DNA from: Rhodopseudomonas_A palustris_F
GTDB lineage: Bacteria; Pseudomonadota; Alphaproteobacteria; Rhizobiales; Xanthobacteraceae
Reading direction: 5' to 3'
Length of the DNA stretch: 64,000 bases
Assembly: GCF_000013745.1 (NCBI RefSeq)
Contig: NC_007925.1
Span: 620,001-684,000 of the forward strand
Positions 8,058-15,521 of this stretch are shown piece after piece. Each line of letters starts with the position of its first letter. Within the stretch, counting starts at the first letter, position 1. The translations under genes were made by a program, and so were the position numbers. Under the pieces are notes generated by a model. The model ran no database searches, was not told the origin of the DNA, and saw only the letters and a list, made by a program, of their open reading frames with translations.

Positions 8058-9107
8058 ATGGCCCCGCGCGCCAACTGGAAGGGCTTTTTGCGCCTTTCGC
8101 TCGTGACCTGTCCGGTGGCGCTTTACCCGGCGACCTCGGATTCCGAGAAGATCAGCTTCAACCAGATCAACCGCGCCACCGGCAACAGGATCAAATACCT
8201 CAAGGTCGACGCCGAGACCGGCGAGGAAGTCGCGCCCGACGAGATCATGAAGGGCTACAAGGTCGATAGCGACAGCTACATCGAAGTGACCAAAGACGAA
8301 CTCGACGCCATCGCGTTGGAATCCACCCGCACCATCGATATCGACCAGTTCGTGCCGAAGTCGGAAATCGACGAATTGTATCTGGTGCGGCCGTATTTCA
8401 TCGTGCCGGACGGCAAGGTCGGTCACGACGCCTATGCGGTGATCCGCGAGACCATCCGCTCGCTCGACAAGGTGGCGCTGGCCCGCGTGGTGCTGACCAA
8501 CCGCGAGCACGTCATCGCGCTGGAGGCCCGCGACAACGGCCTGATGGGTATGCTGCTGCGCTACCCTTACGAGGTGCGCGACGCCGCGGAGTATTTCGAC
8601 GATATCCAAGACGTCAAGATCACCAAGGACATGCTGGATCTCGCCAAGCACATCGTCGAGCAGAAATCCGGGCATTTTGCGCCCGAGGGTTTCGAGGATC
8701 ACTACGAGGCGGCGCTCACCGAACTGATCAACCAGAAACGCAACGGCACCCCGATCGCCGCCAAGGCGCGGCCGAAGGGCGACAACGTGGTCGACCTGAT
8801 GGAAGCGCTGCGGCGGAGTATTTCCGGCGATGCAAAGGCCAAGACGGCGGAGGGCGGTCGGTCCGAGGGCCGGGCGGCCGCCGCTGCGCCCGCCGCAGTC
8901 GGGTCGGCGAAATCATCAGCTGCCGGCGGCACGTCGGCCAAGGGCAAGAAGCCGCGCAAGGCGGCGGCCGGGCAGAAGGAAATGCTGCTGCCGATCAGCG
9001 GCAGCCGCGCCGCCAAGGAGGCCGCGAAGGAGATTTCCAAGGAGGAGGCCGGCAAGACCCGCAAGCCGGCCCCGCGCGCGGCGGCGAAGGCGCGTAAGGC
9101 GGGGTAG
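8058..9107 (+). CDS. ku: bacterial Ku protein (non-homologous end joining)
   Basis: A 349-residue Ku homodimer subunit that encircles DNA ends and recruits LigD. The N-terminal core opens NWKGFLRLSLVTCPVALYP and continues through SEKISFNQINRATGNRI, the standard bacterial Ku pattern. The core ends near residue 255. The last 90 residues are a Lys/Ala/Gly-rich tail of the kind that binds DNA and tunes end joining in Rhizobiales. No ligD is present in the window, so the partner ligase must lie elsewhere. Confidence 0.95.
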   Translation: MAPRANWKGFLRLSLVTCPVALYPATSDSEKISFNQINRATGNRIKYLKVDAETGEEVAPDEIMKGYKVDSDSYIEVTKDELDAIALESTRTIDIDQFVPKSEIDELYLVRPYFIVPDGKVGHDAYAVIRETIRSLDKVALARVVLTNREHVIALEARDNGLMGMLLRYPYEVRDAAEYFDDIQDVKITKDMLDLAKHIVEQKSGHFAPEGFEDHYEAALTELINQKRNGTPIAAKARPKGDNVVDLMEALRRSISGDAKAKTAEGGRSEGRAAAAAPAAVGSAKSSAAGGTSAKGKKPRKAAAGQKEMLLPISGSRAAKEAAKEISKEEAGKTRKPAPRAAAKARKAG

Positions 9108-9120
9108 TCTAGCGTCGATC

Positions 9121-9219
9121 GTAGGGTGGGCAAAGCGAAGCGTGCCCACCGTCTGCGATAGCGACGAGTGTCGGCAAGTCAGGTGGGCACGGCGCAAGAG
9201 CGCCTTTGCCCACCCTACG
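9121..9219. repeat. palindromic intergenic repeat, family C
   Basis: A roughly 99-base near-palindrome starting GTAGGGTGGGCAAAG and ending CTTTGCCCACCCTAC. It sits directly after the Ku gene and is followed by two family B repeats, so the whole 540-base gap up to the metallopeptidase gene is repeat-derived and I see no gene in it. Confidence 0.8.
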
Positions 9220-9223
9220 CGCT

Positions 9224-9337
9224 GTCATCCCGGGGCACGAGCAGCGAAGCTGCGAGTGAGCCCGGGATCCATAACCACTGCAGGGGTTATGGATCCCGGA
9301 CTTGCTCGTTCTTGCGAACTCGCAATCCGGGATGACG
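9224..9337. repeat. palindromic intergenic repeat, family B, copy 2
   Basis: Starts GTCATCCCGGGGCACGAG and ends CCGGGATGAC, with GGATCCATAACC / GGTTATGGATCC arms around the centre. It is the same architecture as the repeat at 6678-6802. Confidence 0.8.
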
Positions 9338-9394
9338 GCTTTGATTGGGTCGAACTGATCCCACGACAGCGCCGTCAACGCATCCCACTGAGAT

Positions 9395-9519
9395 GTCATT
9401 CCGGGGCGCGAGGGCGATAGCCCGAGCGAACCCGGAATCTGCTGCGGAGGCAGCGCCGCGCCGCGCGTTGCGAAATTCCGGGTTCGATCGCAGCTTCGCT
9501 GCTCTCGCCCCGGAATGAC
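9395..9519. repeat. palindromic intergenic repeat, family B, copy 3
   Basis: Starts GTCATTCCGGGGCGCGAG and ends CTCGCCCCGGAATGAC. Its central part differs from copies 1 and 2 (TGCTGCGGAGGCAGCGCCGC), so it is a sub-variant of the family. Confidence 0.75.
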
Positions 9520-9648
9520 GGCGTTTGGTTGCGGGAATGACGGCGTTTTGTTCGCCGGGATTGTGGGGAAGGAATCAGACTGCGACCCCGACCTGACGGG
9601 GGAGAGCACGTTGAAAAAGCTGAGCCGGATCGACTTCCGGCGGGCCGC

Positions 9649-10470
9649 TTACCCGTTGATCGGCGGCTTGTCCAAATTCTTCGGCGACAGCGTAAAAATC
9701 TCTGCCCCGGTGGGGGTGACGCCGATCGAGTGTTCGAACTGCGCCGACAGCGAGCGGTCGCGGGTCACCGCGGTCCAGCCGTCGGACAGCACCTTCACAT
9801 AGGGTTTGCCGAGGTTGATCATCGGCTCGATGGTGAAGAACATCCCCGGCTTCAGCGCCACGCCCTGACCGGGGCTACCGACGTGGATGATGTTCGGCTC
9901 GTCGTGAAACATCCGGCCGAGACCATGGCCGCAGAAATCCCGCACCACGCCCATGTCCGGCTCGACATAGCTCTGGATGGCGTGGCCGATGTCGCCGGTG
10001 GTGGCGCCGGGCTTCACCGCGGCGATGCCGCGCAGCAGCGATTCATAGGTCACCTCGATCAGCCGCTCGGCCTTGCGCGAAATCGCGCCGACCGGATACA
10101 TCCGGCTGGAATCGCCGTACCAGCCGTCGACGATATAGGTGACGTCGATATTGACGATGTCGCCTTCTTTCAGCGGCCGGTCGCCCGGCATGCCGTGGCA
10201 CACCACGTGATTGATCGAGGTGCAGGTCGAGAAACGGTAGCCGCGATACATCAGCGTGGCCGGATAGGCGCCGTGGCTGAAGGCGAATTCGCGGACGAAA
10301 TCGTCGATTCTCGAAGTCGGCACGCCCGGCTTGACGATATCGACCAATTCGTCGAGGCAGCGCGCGACCAATTGGCCGGCCTTGCGCATACCGGCGAAGG
10401 CATTCGGGCCGTGCAACTTGATCTGCCCCGTCTTGCGCACGGAGGTCTCGGAGGCGTCGACATAGCTCAT
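9649..10470 (-). CDS. map: type I methionine aminopeptidase
   Basis: A 273-residue cytosolic metallopeptidase that removes the initiator Met from new proteins. The pita-bread fold signatures are all present: NHVVCHGMPG with the substrate-contact His, metal-binding Asp residues in VNIDVTYIVDGWYGDSS, CGHGLGRMFHDEPN with the metal His, TIEPMIN with a metal Glu, and QFEHSIGVT with the last Glu. Length is typical for alphaproteobacteria. Nothing suggests altered activity. Confidence 0.97.
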   Translation of the reverse strand: MSYVDASETSVRKTGQIKLHGPNAFAGMRKAGQLVARCLDELVDIVKPGVPTSRIDDFVREFAFSHGAYPATLMYRGYRFSTCTSINHVVCHGMPGDRPLKEGDIVNIDVTYIVDGWYGDSSRMYPVGAISRKAERLIEVTYESLLRGIAAVKPGATTGDIGHAIQSYVEPDMGVVRDFCGHGLGRMFHDEPNIIHVGSPGQGVALKPGMFFTIEPMINLGKPYVKVLSDGWTAVTRDRSLSAQFEHSIGVTPTGAEIFTLSPKNLDKPPING

Positions 10471-10586
10471 CGGGCGATCTTGCTTCGAAAAGGAGTGATT
10501 TGAAGTCCCAATCTAGTGATCGCAGCGGATCGCGCAAGCCAAAGCGCCCCCGCCTGGGATCATGCCAGTTCGGCGCAGGGAACCGG

Positions 10587-11915
10587 TCACGGCGCCACTT
10601 CGACCACGGTTTCCACCGGCAAGGCGCCGCCGCGGATGCGGATCTCCCGCACCGGATAGGGCACCCGGATGCCCTCGCGCTTGAAGGCCTCCCACAAGGT
10701 CAGCATGACGTCGCTGCGCACCCGGTCCATGCCGTCGGGATCGGCAATCCAGAAGGTCAGGGAGAATTTCATTCCCGCCTCGGTGAATTCCGTCAAAAGG
10801 CAGCTCGGGGTCTTGTGCTTGATGGCGCGCGGCACCGCCGCGGCGACGTCGGCGGCCAGTTTGCACACCAGCCGCGGGTCGGCGTCGTAATTGGTGCCGA
10901 AATTGACCTTCACCATGGTGTTCTTGTCGGTGTAGGTCCAGTTCACCACCTTTTGCGTGACCAGATCCTCGTTGGGGATCAGGAACTCGCGGCCGTCGCC
11001 GGCCGAGACCGAGATATAGCGGGTGTTCATGGCGCTGATCCGGCCGAAACTGTCGCCGATGGTGACGAGGTCGCCGGGCTTCACCGACTTGTCGGCCAGC
11101 AGGATCACCCCGCTGATGAAATTGGCGACGATCTTCTGCAGACCGAAGCCGATACCGACGCCGGCGGCGCCGGAGAAGATCGCCAGCGCCGACAGGTTGA
11201 TGCCGACCGCGCTCATCACCACGGTGACGGCGAAGATCATCAGCGCGACCCGCACCAGCTTGATCAAGAGCACCTGGATCGACGGGGTGAGGTCGCGCGA
11301 CTGCGCGATGCGGCCCTCCAGGAACTTGCTGGCGACGTTGGTCAGCCACAGCGCGATCGCCAGCAGCACCACCAGCTTGATCAGCAACAGCGGCGTCAAC
11401 CGCAATCCGCCGACCACCACCGACACCGAGTCCAGCGCCTCGATGGTCTGTTCGAGCTGGCCCAGAATGCTCAGCGCGGCGACGCACCACGCCGACAGCG
11501 AGACCAGCCGGACCAGGAATCCGTTGCGGATCACGCTGGTCACCAGCCGGATCACCAGCCAGGCCAGCGCCAGCTTGGCGCAGACCGCCAAGAGATAGCT
11601 GCGGCTCGGCCAGGTCCAAGCCAGCATGCCGCCGCGCGCCGCCATCATCACCACCGCGAAGGCCGCGGTCGAGGCGCTGCCGACCATCACCCGACGCAGC
11701 AGCCGCAGCGGCGCCGGCCAGCCCGTCGAGGTCGTGCTCAGATCGACCCGGGCGCGCACCGTCGCCCCGATGGCATAAGCGATGCCGGCCCCGGCGATGA
11801 TCAGGCCGAGTTGGAAATAGAACCAGGGCGACGTAATCTCCGCACCGACCGAACGGGTCGCGGCCAGCAGCATTTCGTAGATTTCGTTGAGTTTCACGTC
11901 CAATTCCATCTTCAC
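10587..11915 (-). CDS. MscS-family mechanosensitive ion channel
   Basis: A 442-residue inner-membrane channel with about five to six N-terminal hydrophobic helices. The conserved MscS block reads FSGAAGVGIGFGLQKIVANF (pore-lining TM3), then SVKPGDLVTIGDSFGRI and REFLIPNEDLVTQKVVNW (beta domain). The C-terminal alpha/beta vestibule ends near the stop. The extra N-terminal helices make it one of the larger MscS relatives, not the minimal E. coli form. It is expected to release solutes under hypo-osmotic stress. It stands alone between map and a divergent antiporter gene; a second ATG two codons in is an equal start candidate. Confidence 0.92.
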   Translation of the reverse strand: MKMELDVKLNEIYEMLLAATRSVGAEITSPWFYFQLGLIIAGAGIAYAIGATVRARVDLSTTSTGWPAPLRLLRRVMVGSASTAAFAVVMMAARGGMLAWTWPSRSYLLAVCAKLALAWLVIRLVTSVIRNGFLVRLVSLSAWCVAALSILGQLEQTIEALDSVSVVVGGLRLTPLLLIKLVVLLAIALWLTNVASKFLEGRIAQSRDLTPSIQVLLIKLVRVALMIFAVTVVMSAVGINLSALAIFSGAAGVGIGFGLQKIVANFISGVILLADKSVKPGDLVTIGDSFGRISAMNTRYISVSAGDGREFLIPNEDLVTQKVVNWTYTDKNTMVKVNFGTNYDADPRLVCKLAADVAAAVPRAIKHKTPSCLLTEFTEAGMKFSLTFWIADPDGMDRVRSDVMLTLWEAFKREGIRVPYPVREIRIRGGALPVETVVEVAP

Positions 11916-12132
11916 CCACTTTAATCGAATGCGGAATCCCGCCGTGCCATATCCAATGACGGCAACTTAGGCCAGATTGCCAGCGCCGCGTCAGGCCATC
12001 GATCCGGCGGCGCGACGATGTCCGCAGGCCATGGCGGTGCAAACCGGCGGTCGCAGCCCGCTCAAGCGGGTTGGCGGGGAATGATGGCGACGATAAGGAT
12101 CAGCGGCGCCCGCGCGGCGACTTTGGAGGACC

Positions 12133-13929
12133 ATGGCGTCTCTTGATGCAGTCAGCATAGCCATTCTGCTCGGCGCCTTCCTGGTGATGGTGGGGATTCT
12201 GTCCAGCCTGCTGGCGCTGCGGTTCGGCGCGCCGCTGCTGCTGGTGTTTCTGTTCATCGGCATGGCGGCCGGGGAGTCCGGACCCGGCGGGCTGCGGTTC
12301 GACGATCTGCAAACCACCTATCTGGTGGGATCGGTGGCGCTGGCGCTGATCCTGTTCGACGGCGGCCTCAAAACCAAGCTGCAGAGCATCCAGACCGTGC
12401 TGGCGCCCTCGGTGGTGTTGGCCACGCTCGGCGTGCTGCTGACCGCGCTGATCACCGCGCCGGTGGCGCATTACGTGCTCGAGCTGAATTGGGCCGAAGC
12501 GCTGCTGATCGGCGCCGTGGTGGCCTCCACCGACGCCGCCGCGGTGTTTCTGTTGGTGCACGCCCAGGGGCTGCGGCTGCGGCCGCGGGTCGGCGCCACG
12601 CTGGAGGTGGAATCCGGCACCAACGATCCGTTCGCGGTGTTCCTCACCTTGATGCTGGTGGAGCTGATCACGGTCGGCGACAGCACCGCCTGGCACGTCA
12701 TTATGCTGTTTTTGCGCGATGCGCTGCTTGGCGCGGTGGTCGGCTTCGTCGGCGGCCGGCTGGTGGTGCTGGCGCTGAACCGGGTGGCGCTGCCGCAGGG
12801 GCTGCACGCGCCGTTCGTCGCCACCGCGGCGCTGGTGATCTTCGGTGCCGCGCAGAGTTCGCACGCCTCGGGATTTCTCGCGGTCTATCTCGCCGGCATC
12901 ATCATCGGCAACCGGCCGACGCGGGCGCATAATTCGGTGGTGACGTTTCTCGACGCCGCGACCTGGCTGGCGCAGATCGTGATGTTCGTGCTGCTCGGGC
13001 TGTTGGTGTCGCCGCAGCGGCTGCTCGGCAGCATCGGCCCGGCGATCGTCATCGCGCTGGCGCTGATGCTGGTGGCGCGGCCGGTCGCGGTGTTCCTCTG
13101 CCTGGCGCCGTTCCGCTTCAACTGGCGGGAAAAGCTGTTCGTCGCCTGGGTGGGGTTGCGCGGCGCGGTGGCGATCTTTCTGGCCTCGATCCCGATGCTG
13201 GTCGGGTTGTCGAACGCCTACCTATATTTCGACGTCGCCTTTGTGGTGGTGTTGATCTCGCTACTGCTGCAGGGCTGGACGCTGGGCTTTGCGGCGCGGC
13301 GGTTGCACGTCGCCTTGCCGCGCGCCGACCGCGGGCCGCGCCGAGTCGAACTCGACCTGCCGGGTCAGCTCGAACAGCAGTTGGTCGGCTATGCGGTGCG
13401 GCCGAAGAGCCTTTATCTGCGCCGCGGGTTGATCCCGTCCTGGTCGAAACCGACGCTGGTGATCCGCGACCAGCGCATTCTGTCGCCGGCCGAAGCCGAG
13501 CCGGTCTCGGCGGGCGACTACATCTATCTGCTGGCGCCGCCGGAAAAGGCCGAGGCGCTGGATCGCTTCTTCGTCGACATGTCGCCCTCGAGCGCGCCCG
13601 ACCCGCATCTGCTCGGCGATTTCATGGTGGTCGGCGAGGTCACGCTGGGCGACCTCGCCGGGATCTACGGCGTCAATGTCGCCCCCGACGAGGCTCAGCT
13701 AACGCTGGCGGACTATTTCGACGTCCATCTCGACCGCGCGCCGAAGCTCGGCGCGACGTTGCCGCTGGATTCCATCGTGCTGGTGGCGCGCAGCCTCGGC
13801 GGCGGGCGGGTCAACGTGATCGGGCTCAGGCTGCCGGAAGACGACGAGCCGCCGCGGCCGCCGATGACGCGGATCCAGACGCTGAAGCGCAAGCTCGCCG
13901 CGATCTGGGCCTCGGTCGCCGGGATCTGA
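12133..13929 (+). CDS. potassium/proton antiporter, CvrA/NhaP2 type
   Basis: A 598-residue CPA1-family antiporter. About twelve transmembrane segments occupy residues 5-390, with the conserved membrane motif GAVVASTDAAAVFLL and EVESGTNDPFAVFLT that carry the ion-binding Asp/Asn residues. After the membrane part come a TrkA-C-like domain (residues about 400-480) and a CorC/transporter-associated-like C-terminal domain, the arrangement of K+/H+ antiporters that protect against alkali or low osmolarity. A TTGGAGGACC ribosome site precedes the ATG. Exchange of Na+ in place of K+ cannot be excluded from sequence. Confidence 0.92.
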   Translation: MASLDAVSIAILLGAFLVMVGILSSLLALRFGAPLLLVFLFIGMAAGESGPGGLRFDDLQTTYLVGSVALALILFDGGLKTKLQSIQTVLAPSVVLATLGVLLTALITAPVAHYVLELNWAEALLIGAVVASTDAAAVFLLVHAQGLRLRPRVGATLEVESGTNDPFAVFLTLMLVELITVGDSTAWHVIMLFLRDALLGAVVGFVGGRLVVLALNRVALPQGLHAPFVATAALVIFGAAQSSHASGFLAVYLAGIIIGNRPTRAHNSVVTFLDAATWLAQIVMFVLLGLLVSPQRLLGSIGPAIVIALALMLVARPVAVFLCLAPFRFNWREKLFVAWVGLRGAVAIFLASIPMLVGLSNAYLYFDVAFVVVLISLLLQGWTLGFAARRLHVALPRADRGPRRVELDLPGQLEQQLVGYAVRPKSLYLRRGLIPSWSKPTLVIRDQRILSPAEAEPVSAGDYIYLLAPPEKAEALDRFFVDMSPSSAPDPHLLGDFMVVGEVTLGDLAGIYGVNVAPDEAQLTLADYFDVHLDRAPKLGATLPLDSIVLVARSLGGGRVNVIGLRLPEDDEPPRPPMTRIQTLKRKLAAIWASVAGI

Positions 13930-14035
13930 GCTGATGGGAAGCGTGCGCCGGACGACGCCGCAATGCGCCGCGAGCGGGCGGCATCCTGAGGCGCCCGAGC
14001 GAAGCGAGGCCCGATGTCGGGCACGTCGCTCGCCA

Positions 14036-14128
14036 CGTCATGGCCGCGCTCGTCGCGGCCATCCACGCCCACAAGCAATGCCGTCGATGTTTCCGTGGAT
14101 GGCCGGGACAAGCCCGGCCATGACGCGG
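14036..14128. repeat. palindromic intergenic repeat, family A, copy 1
   Basis: CGTCATGGCCGCGCTCGTCG on the left and GGATGGCCGGGACAAGCC on the right, ending CGGCCATGACG. The left arm has mutated relative to the two other copies (25477-25572 and 36827-36922). It is preceded by a fragment CATCCTGAGGCGCCCGAGCG related to the 21121-21232 repeat. Confidence 0.75.
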
Positions 14129-14192
14129 AGAGGGCGATGATGATCGAGGGCGACCGCTGCGTGGAATGCGTTACGACCGCTGCGTGGATGCC

Positions 14193-15131
14193 TTACGGCG
14201 CCGCCACGACGTCGCGGCAACTCGGCGGCAGGTCGGCCAAGGTCAGCGGCGGCTTCGGCTTCGGCGGTGTCGGCGGCGGCTTCGGATGTAGCACCGCGTC
14301 GCTGAACCAATAGGCCAGATCGGAGGCCGCGCAGGCCTCGCCCTCGGTGACCGCCGGTTGCGGTTCGCACGCGGTGCTGCCGGCCGGGCACTTGATGCGA
14401 ATGTGGAAGTGATAATCGTGGCCGTACATCGGCCGCACCTTGGCGAGCCAGGCGCGGTCGCCCTTGGCCTCGCGGCACAACGCCTTCTTGATCGCGGCGT
14501 TGACGAAGATGCGCTCGACCTGCGGCTCCTGCGCGGCGGCGCGGATCACCGGCAGATGGCTCGGCTTCCAGACCCGCGGGTCGATGTCGAGCCGGTCCGG
14601 CCGCACCATCATCACCGCCGACATCTCCTCGCGCTCGTTGCGCGACAGCATCCGGTTCGGCATCGGCGTCAGCCAGATGTCGGCGTCGAGCCCGACCTGA
14701 TGGCTGGCGTGGCCGGTGATCATCGGCCCGCCGCGCGGCTGCGACATGTCGCCGATCAGCAGCCCCGGCCAGCCGGCGGCCCGCTGCGCCTTGGAGGCCA
14801 GCCGCTTCAACAGCGCGACCATCGCCGGATGCGCGAAGTTGCGGTTGCGCGACAGCCGCATCACCTGCCAGGCCTCGCCATTGATCGGCAGCGCCTCGCC
14901 GCCGGCGAGGCAACCCTTGGCGTAGAACCCGATCGCCTGCGCCGGCTGCGCCGCGACCGGCGTGGCCTTGCGGCCGAACAATTCCTTGGCGGCGAGCGTC
15001 GGATCGTTGGGATTGCTGAGCGGCGGCAGCGGTTTTGGCTCGACGCTGCCCTTGTCCTGGGCCAGCGCGACGCCGGCCGCGACAACGGTCAGCGGCAGCA
15101 TCAGCAGCAGGGGAATCAGCCGGGCGATCAT
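14193..15131 (-). CDS. mepA: penicillin-insensitive murein DD-endopeptidase MepA
   Basis: A 312-residue secreted LAS-family zinc peptidase that cleaves DD-crosslinks in peptidoglycan. The start at MIARLIPLLLM (15129-15131) gives a clean signal peptide ending near VALAQD. Metal ligands are visible in GHASHQVGLDADIWL (His and Asp) and GHDYHFHIRIKC (His-x-His). Conserved cysteines (GCLAGG, LCREAK, IKCPAG, TACEP, EACAAS, PSCRD) fit the disulfide-rich MepA fold. The C-terminus has a Pro/Lys run (PKPPPTPPKPKPP). It stands alone, divergent from the GGDEF/EAL gene. Confidence 0.93.
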   Translation of the reverse strand: MIARLIPLLLMLPLTVVAAGVALAQDKGSVEPKPLPPLSNPNDPTLAAKELFGRKATPVAAQPAQAIGFYAKGCLAGGEALPINGEAWQVMRLSRNRNFAHPAMVALLKRLASKAQRAAGWPGLLIGDMSQPRGGPMITGHASHQVGLDADIWLTPMPNRMLSRNEREEMSAVMMVRPDRLDIDPRVWKPSHLPVIRAAAQEPQVERIFVNAAIKKALCREAKGDRAWLAKVRPMYGHDYHFHIRIKCPAGSTACEPQPAVTEGEACAASDLAYWFSDAVLHPKPPPTPPKPKPPLTLADLPPSCRDVVAAP

Positions 15132-15521
15132 CGCTCCCACTATAGCGCAGCTCGCGAGCAAACCCGCGCTGGAACTCGCCGGCACCCTCGCCGGCGATCC
15201 GCAACCTGTGATCGAGCGGCGTCACCCGTTCGCCGTTAACCGGACAGCAACCCTGGTGTTGATTGCCGCAAATTGATGCGCACGAGCCGCCGATTGAAGC
15301 GGAACGTCGGGAAGTCGCCGGAACTCAACTCAAAATTGTCGTTTCCGCCGCGGACGTCCGAAACCACCCCCTCTTGGTTGCACTGCGGTCGCCAATCAAA
15401 CGGGCGGCGGTCGGCCACTGTCGCCCACAGCGCCGGTGGAGCGGTCCGGGCGGTTGCGGGTGATACAGTTTTTTCAGACACTTAGGAGAGAAACGAGCGT
15501 TAGTGTGCGAGTGGGGCAACG
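15132..15521. other. intergenic region between divergent mepA and the GGDEF/EAL gene
   Basis: A 390-base gap that must hold both promoters. I see no convincing gene. A short minus-strand frame (15236-15481) has no ribosome site and no recognisable domain. No strong hairpin or repeat is evident. Confidence 0.5.

Noticed and set aside
9121..9519. Repeated units that could suggest a CRISPR array
   Set aside because: The units are long palindromes of different families without regular repeat-spacer spacing, and no cas genes are near.
10500..11924. A 474-codon plus-strand frame full of His/Gln/Asp
   Set aside because: It is the complement of the MscS gene. The composition (HRDRQHH-type runs) is typical of antisense shadows in GC-rich DNA.
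15236..15481. An 81-codon minus-strand frame upstream of mepA
   Set aside because: No ribosome site, no recognisable domain, and it lies in the promoter gap of two divergent genes.
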